Source: Bacteroidales bacterium (GTDB taxonomy: Bacteria > Bacteroidota > Bacteroidia > Bacteroidales > F082). From it: a DNA stretch of 41,212 bases. The DNA is taken from assembly GCA_016281295.1 (NCBI GenBank), contig JAEEII010000031.1, forward strand, positions 1 through 41,212. Direction: 5' to 3'. A program made the translations under genes and the position numbers. Positions 34,224-41,212 of this stretch are shown one piece after another. A model generated the notes under the pieces. The model ran no database searches. It had not been told where the DNA came from and worked only from the letters and a program-made list of their open reading frames with translations. How positions within the stretch are numbered: position 1 is the first letter of the stretch; the number at the start of each line of letters is the position of its first letter.

Positions 34224-35069
34224 TTATTCTTCCTCAAGCGTCATTTCTCCCTCGATGTTTCCTAAGAGCGTGGCCTGAACCATGTTGAACAAAGTGGATC
34301 CATGGCCTTCCACATCGCCTTCGACAGTCAAGACACCGTCCTCGAGAATACCCACCATGTTGATGTTCAATACGATGTCAATATCCATGACAAGACTGAC
34401 AACCGTGGAGTATTCAAATTGGTCGAACGTAAACTTGTTGCCGTTTCGGATGCCTGTAAGGATGATCTCCGTATTATCGATGGTGAAAGAGGCTTGTGCT
34501 TGGTTGTCGGCTGTTGCGCTCAACCTCATTTCGCCTTTCTCTTCTATGTTGATCTGGTTTCCGTCGATAGCGGGGGTGTCGGATGTCACATCGCAGTTGA
34601 TTTTGATGTTTCCGAAGAAGGTGCCAATCACTTCATCCTCCGTGGGAGGAAGGACGGCGGTGATGACCATGGCGGCAGTGTTTTTCTTGCCCACCTCATC
34701 CGTGACCGTGGCGGTGATTTCGAGTGTCATTGGCGTTTTTGGGATGTAGGTCTCAATGAATTCCATCTCTCCCGCTTCGCTGCCCGTGAGGTCTCTTGAC
34801 TCCTGATGGAGGATGGTGCCGTTTGAGTCGTTGATGACAAAAAGATAGGTCTTTAAGGGCTTGCCACTGGTTTCATTGGGCCATGCTTTGATTTTAAAAC
34901 GCAACTCCGATTCAGTATAGACGGTGTTGTTGTTCATGGCATAACCTTCTTCTTCAATGAAGACGATATTTGGCTTTTGTTCCAGAAGTTCATCGAAGGC
35001 CCCTGGGTCACAGCTTGTGAAAAACAATGCGCTGAAGAGGCAAATAAAAGCTAAACTTATTCTTTTCAT
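34224..35069 (-). CDS. Hypothetical exported lipoprotein
   Basis: A 281-residue protein with signal peptide and lipobox LFFTSCDPG (cysteine about 20). The middle part (about 40-140) has Ig-like or cadherin-like strands (MTLEITATVTDEVGKK). The C-terminal half (about 148-275) is a series of short beta strands with repeated Gly and Asn turns (IGTFFGNIKINCDV, then INIEEKGEMRLSA, then VLTVEGDVEGHGSTLF), resembling a lipocalin- or calycin-like barrel. No enzyme motif is visible. It is 39 bases downstream of a second lipoprotein gene ending in a similar pattern. Confidence 0.7.
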   Translation of the reverse strand: MKRISLAFICLFSALFFTSCDPGAFDELLEQKPNIVFIEEEGYAMNNNTVYTESELRFKIKAWPNETSGKPLKTYLFVINDSNGTILHQESRDLTGSEAGEMEFIETYIPKTPMTLEITATVTDEVGKKNTAAMVITAVLPPTEDEVIGTFFGNIKINCDVTSDTPAIDGNQINIEEKGEMRLSATADNQAQASFTIDNTEIILTGIRNGNKFTFDQFEYSTVVSLVMDIDIVLNINMVGILEDGVLTVEGDVEGHGSTLFNMVQATLLGNIEGEMTLEEE

Positions 35070-35108
35070 GATGGATGATTTTAGAGGGTTGGTGAAAAAC
35101 TGCGTTTC

Positions 35109-35837
35109 TTATTTGGATGAGTGTGTTACCTTGGTAAGCATGCCGGTGAAGTTGCCGGTGGCTGTGAGCGGAACAGGTATCGGGACATCAGGGAATGTAG
35201 CCTGTCCTACGCCTTCGAAAGGTCCTTCCATGTTGATGGTGTTCCCGTTGAGGACACTTGTGGGGGTCATTTGAATCATGACATCAGAACCGTTGTTTTC
35301 CTTGTAGTTGTAGGAAAGAACGCCGAAGTCGATGCTGTTTCCGGACACAGCGGCATCCGTTTCATAGTCTTCTTTGTTCATGGTAAACACCACATGCACA
35401 ATGTCTTCAGTGCTGCCTGGGGTGATCACGGCGGACAAATCGATGGTCAGACCATCAAGAGGCATGCTGTATTGTGGTGCATTAGGGACACTGAGCGTGC
35501 CATTGAGGACAATAGACCCGGTGTAGGAACCGATGAATTGATGGTTGTCTGGCTGCTGAACCATGAAATGCGCTACCAAGTGGCGGTCGGCTGTAGCCTC
35601 GAAGCTGTATTTGTTGTTGGTTGTCAGTTCGTTGCCGTTTTCAGTCCAGTTGACGAAGATGTACCCATTGTTAGGTGTTGCCGTCAACGTGCAGGTCTCG
35701 CCGTTTGAATAGGTGCCAGTTCCTGTAATGGTGCCGCCATTTGCGGGATCAGCTGAGGCGGTAATCGTGCGATCGGGTTGGCATGAAATGAAGGCTACCG
35801 CTAAGCAGCACATCATCAGTAAAAGCATTTTTTTCAT
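35109..35837 (-). CDS. Hypothetical lipoprotein with bacterial-repeat domain
   Basis: A 242-residue lipoprotein (lipobox VAFISCQPD, cysteine about 19). Residues about 25-92 match the InlB/Flg_new type repeat: NGGTITGTGTYSNGETCTL, then TPNNGYIFVNWTENG, ending HLVAHF. The C-terminal half (about 100-235) is a beta-rich domain with FIGSYTGSIVLNGTLSV and a closing LTATGNFTGMLTKV, similar in layout to the end of the downstream lipoprotein. Function unknown; the two probably form a surface pair. It has its own -7 element. Confidence 0.72.
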   Translation of the reverse strand: MKKMLLLMMCCLAVAFISCQPDRTITASADPANGGTITGTGTYSNGETCTLTATPNNGYIFVNWTENGNELTTNNKYSFEATADRHLVAHFMVQQPDNHQFIGSYTGSIVLNGTLSVPNAPQYSMPLDGLTIDLSAVITPGSTEDIVHVVFTMNKEDYETDAAVSGNSIDFGVLSYNYKENNGSDVMIQMTPTSVLNGNTINMEGPFEGVGQATFPDVPIPVPLTATGNFTGMLTKVTHSSK

Positions 35838-35882
35838 TTCGTTATGTTTTGGTTAATAATATGGACAAAAAATTATTTTTTC

Positions 35883-35891
35883 GCAAATATA
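35883..35891 (-). promoter_or_regulatory. -7 promoter element for the lipoprotein pair
   Basis: TATATTTGC on the minus strand, about 46 bases before the ATG at 35837. Confidence 0.6.
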
Positions 35892-35913
35892 AGGCCAAAA
35901 TCGATACATTTGT

Positions 35914-35922
35914 TAGTTTTGC
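35914..35922 (+). promoter_or_regulatory. -7 promoter element for the NhaC antiporter
   Basis: TAGTTTTGC, 31 bases before the ATG at 35953. A second match, TACATTTG, lies at 35905-35912; either could be used. Confidence 0.55.
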
Positions 35923-35952
35923 AAAAAAATAACACCTATTTTTTAATAATTC

Positions 35953-37641
35953 ATGAAAATTGTGAAAAAAAGTTGGGCGTTGTTGGCCGTGGTTCTCGCC
36001 GTGGTCTTGTCGCTATGCTTGTTGCAGATTCTCGGACCTGTTACGGGTCCTATGCCGTTGTGGATGTCCATCATCCCCCCATTAGTAGCTATCGTGATGG
36101 CTTTGTTGCTCAAAGAGGTGTTGTCGTCTTTGTTTTTGGGTGTGTTGACAGGAACTTTTCTCATGGCCTTGTATTCGGGGTCCTCGCCCTGGGTGTCCTT
36201 GTCAGGAGGGATGTTGCGTGTCGTTGACACTTATATCGTTGGTTCACTGTATGATGCTGACCACGTGAAGATTATCGTGTTCACCATGCTGATTGGTGGC
36301 ATGGTGAGGATTATCACCGTCAATGGGGGTATGCAAGGGGTGGTGAACTGGTTGTCGAAGCGGGCTCGCGGCTCTCGTTCTGGGCAGTTGATGACGTTTA
36401 TCATGGATCTTTGTGTGTTTTTTGATGACTATTCCAATACTTTGGTGGTGGGTAACACCATGCGTCCTTTGGCTGACAAGCTGCATATCTCGCGTGAGAA
36501 ACTCTCATATATCGTTGACTCCACCTCGGCGCCAGTGGTAGCGGTGGCTTTTATCACCACATGGATTGGCGCGGAGCTGAGTTATATACAAGGTGGAATC
36601 GAAGCCATCGGGCTGGATATGTCGTCCTATTCGGTGTTCTTTAATTCTTTGGCTTATAGCTTTTATCCTTTTCTCACTTTGGCTTTTGTGCTGATGCTTA
36701 TCCTGTCGGGCCGTGATTTTGGTCCGATGCTCACGGCGGAACGCAACGCTCGGATGGCTTCGGGCGAAAAGGGATGCGCCACAGAGTCGGGGGTGTCGGC
36801 CTCCGCTCATGCTATTGATGCCCTCATTCCGTTGGTGGTGTTGATTGTGGGTACGGTTATTGGCTTGTTTGTTACGGGCTATGATGCACAGATATGGTCC
36901 CAGCCTTCACAGGGCTTTTTCTCAAAACTCTCTTCCACCATTGGCGCGGCCGATTCGTATCAGGCCTTGGTGTGGTCATCGTTGGTGTCGTTGTTGACTG
37001 CCATTGTCGTGACGATCTGCCGGGGTCATAAAAAGTTCACGGTGGTGATGGAGTCGGTGGTGGAAGGTTTCAAGTCCATGTTGAATGCTGTGGTCATTCT
37101 CACCATGGCTTGGTCGATTGCTTTGCTGACCAAGGACATGCATACAGCGGAGTTTGTCTCTCAGCTGTTGCTGAAATGGTCGTTGTCGCCGGTCTTAGTG
37201 CCTGCAATCACCTTTGTGTTGGCAGGTTTGATTGGTTTCTCAACTGGTACATCCTGGGGCACGATGGCGATTCTATATCCTTTGATTCTGCCGTCTTCTT
37301 GGCTGTTGTGTCAAAGTCAGGGTCTTTCCGTGGAGGCCACGATGCCCATCTTCTATAATGTGGTGGCGTCGGTGATGGCGGGAGCGGTGATGGGTGACCA
37401 TTGCTCGCCGATTTCGGATACCACCATCATGAGTTCCTTGTCGAGTCAATGTGACCATTTGCAGCATGTGAAGACACAGATGCCTTACGCTTTGACGGTG
37501 GGCAGTGTGGCGCTTTTTGTCGGTGTGTTACCCAGTGCTATAGGCTTGCCGTCCTGGCTTTCCTTTGTGATTTCCTTGACTATTTTAGGTTTGATTGTCA
37601 GATTCTTCGGTAAAAAAACCTCTTCGATCTCTAACCTTTAA
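35953..37641 (+). CDS. NhaC family Na+/H+ antiporter
   Basis: A 562-residue inner-membrane transporter with about twelve helices. Family features include the polar motifs FDDYSNTLVVGNTMRPL (about 155-172), VDSTSAPVVAVAFITTWIG, TGTSWGTMAILYPL and the late GDHCSPISDTT. Expected role: sodium or amino-acid coupled proton exchange. The substrate is not settled, since this group also contains antiporters for malate/lactate and amino acids. The gene converges with the kinase-deaminase gene and overlaps it by 11 bases; both ends lie in one 19-base repeat. Confidence 0.88.
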   Translation: MKIVKKSWALLAVVLAVVLSLCLLQILGPVTGPMPLWMSIIPPLVAIVMALLLKEVLSSLFLGVLTGTFLMALYSGSSPWVSLSGGMLRVVDTYIVGSLYDADHVKIIVFTMLIGGMVRIITVNGGMQGVVNWLSKRARGSRSGQLMTFIMDLCVFFDDYSNTLVVGNTMRPLADKLHISREKLSYIVDSTSAPVVAVAFITTWIGAELSYIQGGIEAIGLDMSSYSVFFNSLAYSFYPFLTLAFVLMLILSGRDFGPMLTAERNARMASGEKGCATESGVSASAHAIDALIPLVVLIVGTVIGLFVTGYDAQIWSQPSQGFFSKLSSTIGAADSYQALVWSSLVSLLTAIVVTICRGHKKFTVVMESVVEGFKSMLNAVVILTMAWSIALLTKDMHTAEFVSQLLLKWSLSPVLVPAITFVLAGLIGFSTGTSWGTMAILYPLILPSSWLLCQSQGLSVEATMPIFYNVVASVMAGAVMGDHCSPISDTTIMSSLSSQCDHLQHVKTQMPYALTVGSVALFVGVLPSAIGLPSWLSFVISLTILGLIVRFFGKKTSSISNL

Positions 37642-37647
37642 CCTCTC
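37629..37647. repeat. 19-base repeat at the overlapping ends of nhaC and the deaminase fusion
   Basis: CTCTAACCTTTAACCTCTC. It recurs with one mismatch at 38711-38729. On the minus strand it scans as GGTTAAA then GGTTAGA, a heptad variant, and it contains the stop codons of both genes. Confidence 0.7.
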
Positions 37648-38671
37648 TCTGTCCCTCATACTGTTGCACTTCGTCGTATTTATAGACGAGTTCGATGCCC
37701 ACCTCTTTGAACATGGCTTCGCTTTCGGCGCCGTCGTGGTAGCGTCGTTCGCACACCACGCGGACGATGCCGCAGTTGATGATGAGCATGGCGCAGGTGC
37801 GGCAGGGGGTCATGCGGCAATAGAGGGTGCTGCCGTCGAGGGCGATGCCGCGTCGGGCGGCCTGGCAGATGGCGTTTTGCTCGGCGTGTACGGTGCGCAC
37901 GCAGTGCTGGGTCACGGAACCGTCTTCGTGGATCACTTTACGGAAGAGATGTCCCACGTCGTCACAGTGGGGAAGTCCTTTTGGGGAGCCCACGTAGCCT
38001 GTCACAAGGATTTGCTTGTCCTTGACGATGACACAGCCGCTGCGACCGCGGTCGCAGGTGGCGCGTTCCGACACCGTGTCGGCAAGGTTCAGAAAATAGT
38101 CGTCCCACGAGGGGCGCACATGGAGCTGAGTGAGGACTTTCTCCACTTGCAGATGCAATTCGGCGATGGTGCCGTCGTTCATGAACACGAAGTCGGCTTG
38201 TCGGATGCATTCTCCTAAGTTCTGTTTGTTGGGGTCGGTGGCAGTCATCTCCCGTTCCTCGTTGGCGACGAAAGTCTCAAAGCTGACATGGTCGGTCTCG
38301 GAGCCGCGTAGATAGATGCGGTCGTAACGGATCTTACGGTCGGCATCAACCGCGAAGAGGTAGAACTCGCCTTTCTGTCTTAGCGAGGCGATCTCGCCTG
38401 GGGTGCGCACGCTCTCGATGACGGCATTCTTGCCGTTGGCCTTCGCCCGCTCAAAGAGCTGGTCCGTGATATAACTTGGACAATGCGTGGCGCGGAGCTC
38501 GTTGCCCATAGCGGTCAGCGTGTCGCGGTTTACCTCTAAGCCTCGTTTTTCTATTTCTTCAGCGATATAAGCCCGTACAGAATAGTGCACAAACCCTCTT
38601 TCTTTAATCAAGTAGTCAACGATGGTGCCTTTCCCCGCACCCAGCGTACCGGTGATGCCAATGATAATCAT
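37631..38671 (-). CDS. P-loop kinase - dCMP deaminase fusion
   Basis: A 346-residue cytoplasmic two-domain protein. Residues about 1-182 are a P-loop nucleotide kinase-like domain with Walker A GTLGAGKGT (8-16) and an archaeal UPF0200 / dephospho-CoA-kinase flavour (IESVRTPGEI, FVFMNDGTIAEL). Residues about 186-346 are a deoxycytidylate deaminase: RPSWDDYFLNLA at the start, zinc ligand and catalytic Glu in H262-A-E264, and zinc cysteines C290 and C293 in TPCRTCAM. The deaminase would make dUMP from dCMP for dTMP synthesis; the kinase domain substrate is unknown. From memory, fungal Dcd1 shares this order, but with a degenerate P-loop. It lies 41 bases after a LOG gene on the same strand. Confidence 0.88.
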   Translation of the reverse strand: MIIIGITGTLGAGKGTIVDYLIKERGFVHYSVRAYIAEEIEKRGLEVNRDTLTAMGNELRATHCPSYITDQLFERAKANGKNAVIESVRTPGEIASLRQKGEFYLFAVDADRKIRYDRIYLRGSETDHVSFETFVANEEREMTATDPNKQNLGECIRQADFVFMNDGTIAELHLQVEKVLTQLHVRPSWDDYFLNLADTVSERATCDRGRSGCVIVKDKQILVTGYVGSPKGLPHCDDVGHLFRKVIHEDGSVTQHCVRTVHAEQNAICQAARRGIALDGSTLYCRMTPCRTCAMLIINCGIVRVVCERRYHDGAESEAMFKEVGIELVYKYDEVQQYEGQREVKG

Positions 38672-38710
38672 GTCTTGTTGTTTTAATTAGTTAATCAGTT
38701 GCGTTTTCCC

Positions 38711-38729
38711 CTCTAACCTTTAGCCTCTC
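38711..38729. repeat. Second copy of the 19-base repeat, at the LOG gene stop
   Basis: CTCTAACCTTTAGCCTCTC, one mismatch from the copy at 37629. The LOG stop codon (TAG on the minus strand) is inside it, so two successive genes end in the same Lys-Gly-stop sequence. Confidence 0.7.
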
Positions 38730-39318
38730 CTTTTACTTGTTCCTTGATCTCCACCACCCATTTTTTAACGTCGGTGGGTTGGAAGTGTTCCATCATTTCC
38801 AGCAGTTCATTGGGGTTGTCGCTGACGATGAGGCCTTCGGCGTGCTCTTTGCGGATGAAGCCTTCGTTGGTGGAATGCTTGATGAAGCGGATGATGTCGT
38901 CATAAAATCCGTTCACGTTGTAGAGGGCGACGGGTTTGTCGAAGACGCGCAGCTGGCTGAGTACGTATGCCTCGAAGAACTCGTCCATCGTTCCCAGTCC
39001 GCCAGGCATGGCGATGAAGCCATCAGCCATCTCTTCGAGTATCTTTTTGCGTTCGGCCATCGAATCCACCACGATGAGTTCGTCGATGTCGTTGTAGCCC
39101 ACGTCCATGCCCATCAGATGGTCGGTGATGGTTCCAGTGACCTTGCATTTGCGTTCCATCATCACGTCCGCGATGATTTTCATCAGTCCCACACTTCCGC
39201 CACCATATAACAACTCACATTGCTTGTCGGCCATGGCCTGTCCCAATTCCTTGGCTTTCTCACGATAAATCGGGTCGAATCCCATGCTGCTGCCGCAAAA
39301 AATACAAATCTTCTTCAT
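38713..39318 (-). CDS. LOG family nucleotide 5'-monophosphate phosphoribohydrolase
   Basis: A 201-residue Rossmann-fold hydrolase of the TIGR00730 group, which release the base from nucleoside 5'-monophosphates (cytokinin-activating in plants; general nucleotide salvage or stress roles proposed in bacteria). Motifs: IFCGSSMGFDP at the start, LYGGGSVGLM, and the signature MPGGLGTMDEFFEAYV with catalytic Arg/Glu region SMAERKKI. The ATG at 39318 follows the -7 element at 39333-39341; an in-frame TTG at 39336 falls inside that element. It is followed by the kinase-dCMP deaminase fusion. Confidence 0.9.
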   Translation of the reverse strand: MKKICIFCGSSMGFDPIYREKAKELGQAMADKQCELLYGGGSVGLMKIIADVMMERKCKVTGTITDHLMGMDVGYNDIDELIVVDSMAERKKILEEMADGFIAMPGGLGTMDEFFEAYVLSQLRVFDKPVALYNVNGFYDDIIRFIKHSTNEGFIRKEHAEGLIVSDNPNELLEMMEHFQPTDVKKWVVEIKEQVKGEAKG

Positions 39319-39332
39319 GGTTGAATTTTTTT

Positions 39333-39341
39333 GCAAAAATA
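39333..39341 (-). promoter_or_regulatory. -7 promoter element for the LOG gene
   Basis: TATTTTTGC on the minus strand, about 15 bases before the ATG at 39318. Confidence 0.6.
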
Positions 39342-39349
39342 ATCTTTTT

Positions 39350-39358
39350 TATCTTTGC
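39350..39358 (+). promoter_or_regulatory. -7 promoter element for mtnN
   Basis: TATCTTTGC, 24 bases before the ATG at 39382, only 8 bases from the opposing element. Confidence 0.65.
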
Positions 39359-39381
39359 ACCTCATATTATAGACTATTGTT

Positions 39382-40137
39382 ATGATGAAAAACATCGGAA
39401 TATTAGGTGCAATGCCTCAGGAGATTGACGAGGTGAAAGCCCTTTTGACAGAAAAAACCATTGTTAAAATTGCCAATCGTGAGTTTGTGGTGGGCAAGAT
39501 CGGCTCTGTGCGTTGCGTGGTGGCTTTCTCCAAATGGGGCAAGGTCGCCGCTACCATCACTGCGACCTTGTTGGTTCAGGAGTTTGGCGTGACAGACTTG
39601 TTTTTTATCGGCACTGCCGGTGCTTTGGCCGAAGGACTTAAGGTGGGTGACATTGTCATCTCCAAACGTTTGGTGCAGCATGACTTGGATGCCCGTCCCA
39701 TGATCTCCCGTTTTGAGTTGCCCTTGCTGAACCGTGTCTATGTGGGCAGTGATCCTGAGCTGACGGAGCTTGCCGGGAAGGCGGTGGCTAACTTGTTGAA
39801 AAAGGGTGTCGAGCAGATGGTGGGTGAGGAGGCTGTCCGTGAATTCAGCCTTGCGCCCAAACTCTATTTCGGCGACATTGCCAGTGGCGACCAGTTCATC
39901 AACAGTAATGAGAAACGCCAAGAGATCTTAGGGCTGTTACCTGATGTGCTTTGTGTCGAGATGGAAGGGGCTGCTGTGGCGCAGGTGTGCCTGGAGTTCA
40001 ACCTTCCGTTTACGGTGATCCGGACCATCAGTGATACCGCCGACCACAACGCCCGTGTTGACTTCGGCAAGTTCATCGTGGAGGTGGCCAATGCCTATTC
40101 GCGGGCGATTGTCAGCGAGATCATACGGTTGTTGTAG
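39382..40137 (+). CDS. mtnN: 5'-methylthioadenosine/S-adenosylhomocysteine nucleosidase
   Basis: Hydrolyses MTA and SAH to adenine plus the thio-ribose, clearing by-products of methylation and polyamine synthesis. The 251-residue chain has GAMPQEIDEV (with the early catalytic Glu), the phosphorylase-fold loop FIGTAGALAEGLKVGDIVIS, the substrate motif VEMEGAAVAQVC and the catalytic Asp in ISDTADHNA. Either of two adjacent ATG codons may start it. It is divergent from the LOG gene; its end abuts the converging gene at 40138. Confidence 0.93.
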   Translation: MMKNIGILGAMPQEIDEVKALLTEKTIVKIANREFVVGKIGSVRCVVAFSKWGKVAATITATLLVQEFGVTDLFFIGTAGALAEGLKVGDIVISKRLVQHDLDARPMISRFELPLLNRVYVGSDPELTELAGKAVANLLKKGVEQMVGEEAVREFSLAPKLYFGDIASGDQFINSNEKRQEILGLLPDVLCVEMEGAAVAQVCLEFNLPFTVIRTISDTADHNARVDFGKFIVEVANAYSRAIVSEIIRLL

Positions 40138-41212
40138 TTATTTGGAGAGGATAGCCAACACACTACCCAGTAATATCATGAGAGTTATCATGATAACACA
40201 TCCTAACTGACGCATGGTCTTGCCTTTCCCGCTCGTTTCTTTGAGGTTCTTGAGTCCCGGTAGTACCTGATTCAACGAGTTTTTTCTTTGTGTTTTTGTC
40301 TTTCTGTGTTTCAAGGTGCCGTCAGGACGTTTCTCATAATATAAAGGAGCGCCATACATCATCGTTTTGGCCAGTCCACCTGAAAACACGATGGCCATGA
40401 AGCCGGGCATGCAGTACCACGCTGCTCCATAGCCTATCTGGAGGTCGGAGAGGGGGAGCCCTTTAAGGAGCTGGATTGGGACGGCGAGTAACACGGGCAG
40501 GAAGATCACTGCGGCGAGAATGATGACGAACTTGATGATGCGCCATGGCGTAAAGAACTTCAGCTCGGTGGGGACCGGCCCTTCCCCGAAGTCGGCAAAG
40601 AACTCAATTTGTGTGTCGTTATGGCTTTCCTTTTCTTTTGGAACGGTGATTACCTCGTCGATGAACTCCGCGTGATGGCGGTTATGGGCTATGGCGAAGA
40701 ATACAAGACCAAACACTAAGGCGAAAATGAGGCCTGTCCCTACACCTCCTATCCATAATGTTGATAGGATGCCTGTTGCCAAGGTGGCCAGAGTCGGCCA
40801 CAGCCACCAAAGTCCTGTTAGGTTTTTCGTTTTTCCCGTGGCGATAGAGACCTTTCCCGTCTGTCCGTTCACGGCGGCGGCGATGCCGTTTTTGCATTTC
40901 ACTAGAAACACCGGCATGAGAGCCGGTATGGACTCGTTCTCATGGTCGTTGAGAAAAACAGTGAGTTCTTTGGTGCGTTCTTTTTTTGTGAGGTTTCGGT
41001 AAAGCTCCGCCCGAGTCTCTTCTTCGATGCGCGCGTTCAGCGCCTCGCCTACCACGTTTTGGATTTTGGCGTTCTGATGGTTCAAGTAGCCGAAGTCGAA
41101 CTCACGCGCCTCGTCGAACTCGAAGGGCTCGATGCCGTCAAGGAAAAGGTTATCCCAGTCTTTGGAGGCATTCACCGCCGTGTGGCTCAGATAGGCTCTG
41201 AAAGGATAATGG
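40138..41212 (-). CDS. Hypothetical membrane protein, 5' end outside window
   Basis: The reading frame stays open to the right edge, and translation continues in frame before the GTG at 41175 (YPFRAYLSHTAVNASKDWDN), so the real start probably lies beyond 41212. The visible 358 residues have a soluble N-terminal part rich in Glu and Asp, then two close helices (about WLWPTLATLATGILSTLWIGG and FALVFGLVFFAIA), a short soluble loop, two further helices (IIKFVIILAAVIFLPVLLA and a following hydrophobic segment), a basic Lys/Arg stretch and a final C-terminal helix. The N-terminal part could match a domain in the missing portion. Function not recognised. Confidence 0.7.
   Translation of the reverse strand, partial: HYPFRAYLSHTAVNASKDWDNLFLDGIEPFEFDEAREFDFGYLNHQNAKIQNVVGEALNARIEEETRAELYRNLTKKERTKELTVFLNDHENESIPALMPVFLVKCKNGIAAAVNGQTGKVSIATGKTKNLTGLWWLWPTLATLATGILSTLWIGGVGTGLIFALVFGLVFFAIAHNRHHAEFIDEVITVPKEKESHNDTQIEFFADFGEGPVPTELKFFTPWRIIKFVIILAAVIFLPVLLAVPIQLLKGLPLSDLQIGYGAAWYCMPGFMAIVFSGGLAKTMMYGAPLYYEKRPDGTLKHRKTKTQRKNSLNQVLPGLKNLKETSGKGKTMRQLGCVIMITLMILLGSVLAILSK

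Overview
The window is a stretch of Bacteroidota (most likely Bacteroidales) chromosome. Supporting signs are a MurF-alanine racemase fusion, DUF4271 next to hemD/rnpA/yidD, DUF5689 and choice-of-anchor J lipoproteins beside a TonB-dependent receptor, many short-signal lipoproteins, and promoters of the Bacteroidota type (-7 element TAnnTTTG, usually followed by C) in front of most transcription units. I cannot place it to genus. Nothing indicates phage or plasmid origin; the gene content is mostly housekeeping.

Layout. 1-7592 (minus): one tightly packed operon reading lptF, two GT4 glycosyltransferases, an MmeI-like restriction-modification enzyme, then ettA (cut by the window edge); consecutive start and stop codons overlap. 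7712-8044 (plus): a small lone PAS-type protein. 8067-14443 (minus): DUF4271 protein, hemD, rnpA, yidD, S41 protease, O-antigen ligase-like protein, cytidine deaminase, GtrA protein. 14464-19329 (plus): pta, ackA, murF-alr. 19374-28668: a GH20 hexosaminidase lipoprotein, a convergent secreted nuclease/phosphatase, then a TonB receptor and a 1082-residue surface lipoprotein with four copies of one domain. 28695-31286 (plus): polyprenol-phosphate mannose synthase-like GT2, dihydroorotase, MORN-type lipoprotein. 31287-34042 (minus): era, der, hslR. Then initiator tRNA, two hypothetical lipoproteins (minus), an NhaC antiporter (plus), a LOG protein and a P-loop kinase-dCMP deaminase fusion (minus), mtnN (plus), and a membrane protein that runs off the right edge.

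The genes serve envelope building (lptF, glycosyltransferases, ligase, murF-alr), translation and ribosome assembly (ettA, rnpA, era, der, hslR, tRNA-fMet), acetate fermentation (pta-ackA), nucleotide metabolism (cdd, pyrC, dCMP deaminase fusion, LOG, mtnN) and surface scavenging (GH20, nuclease, TonB receptor with its lipoprotein).

The most unusual signal is not a gene. A family of degenerate heptanucleotide tandem repeats (consensus near TTNAGAA / TTGAGAG) starts at or just after the stop codons of many genes on both strands. At three sites it is arranged as long inverted repeats around a shared GC-richer core, and it also lies inside the coding sequence of three exported proteins. Other points worth a look are the restriction enzyme translationally coupled to envelope genes, the fungal-Dcd1-like kinase-deaminase fusion, and the exact 528-bp repeats in the surface lipoprotein.
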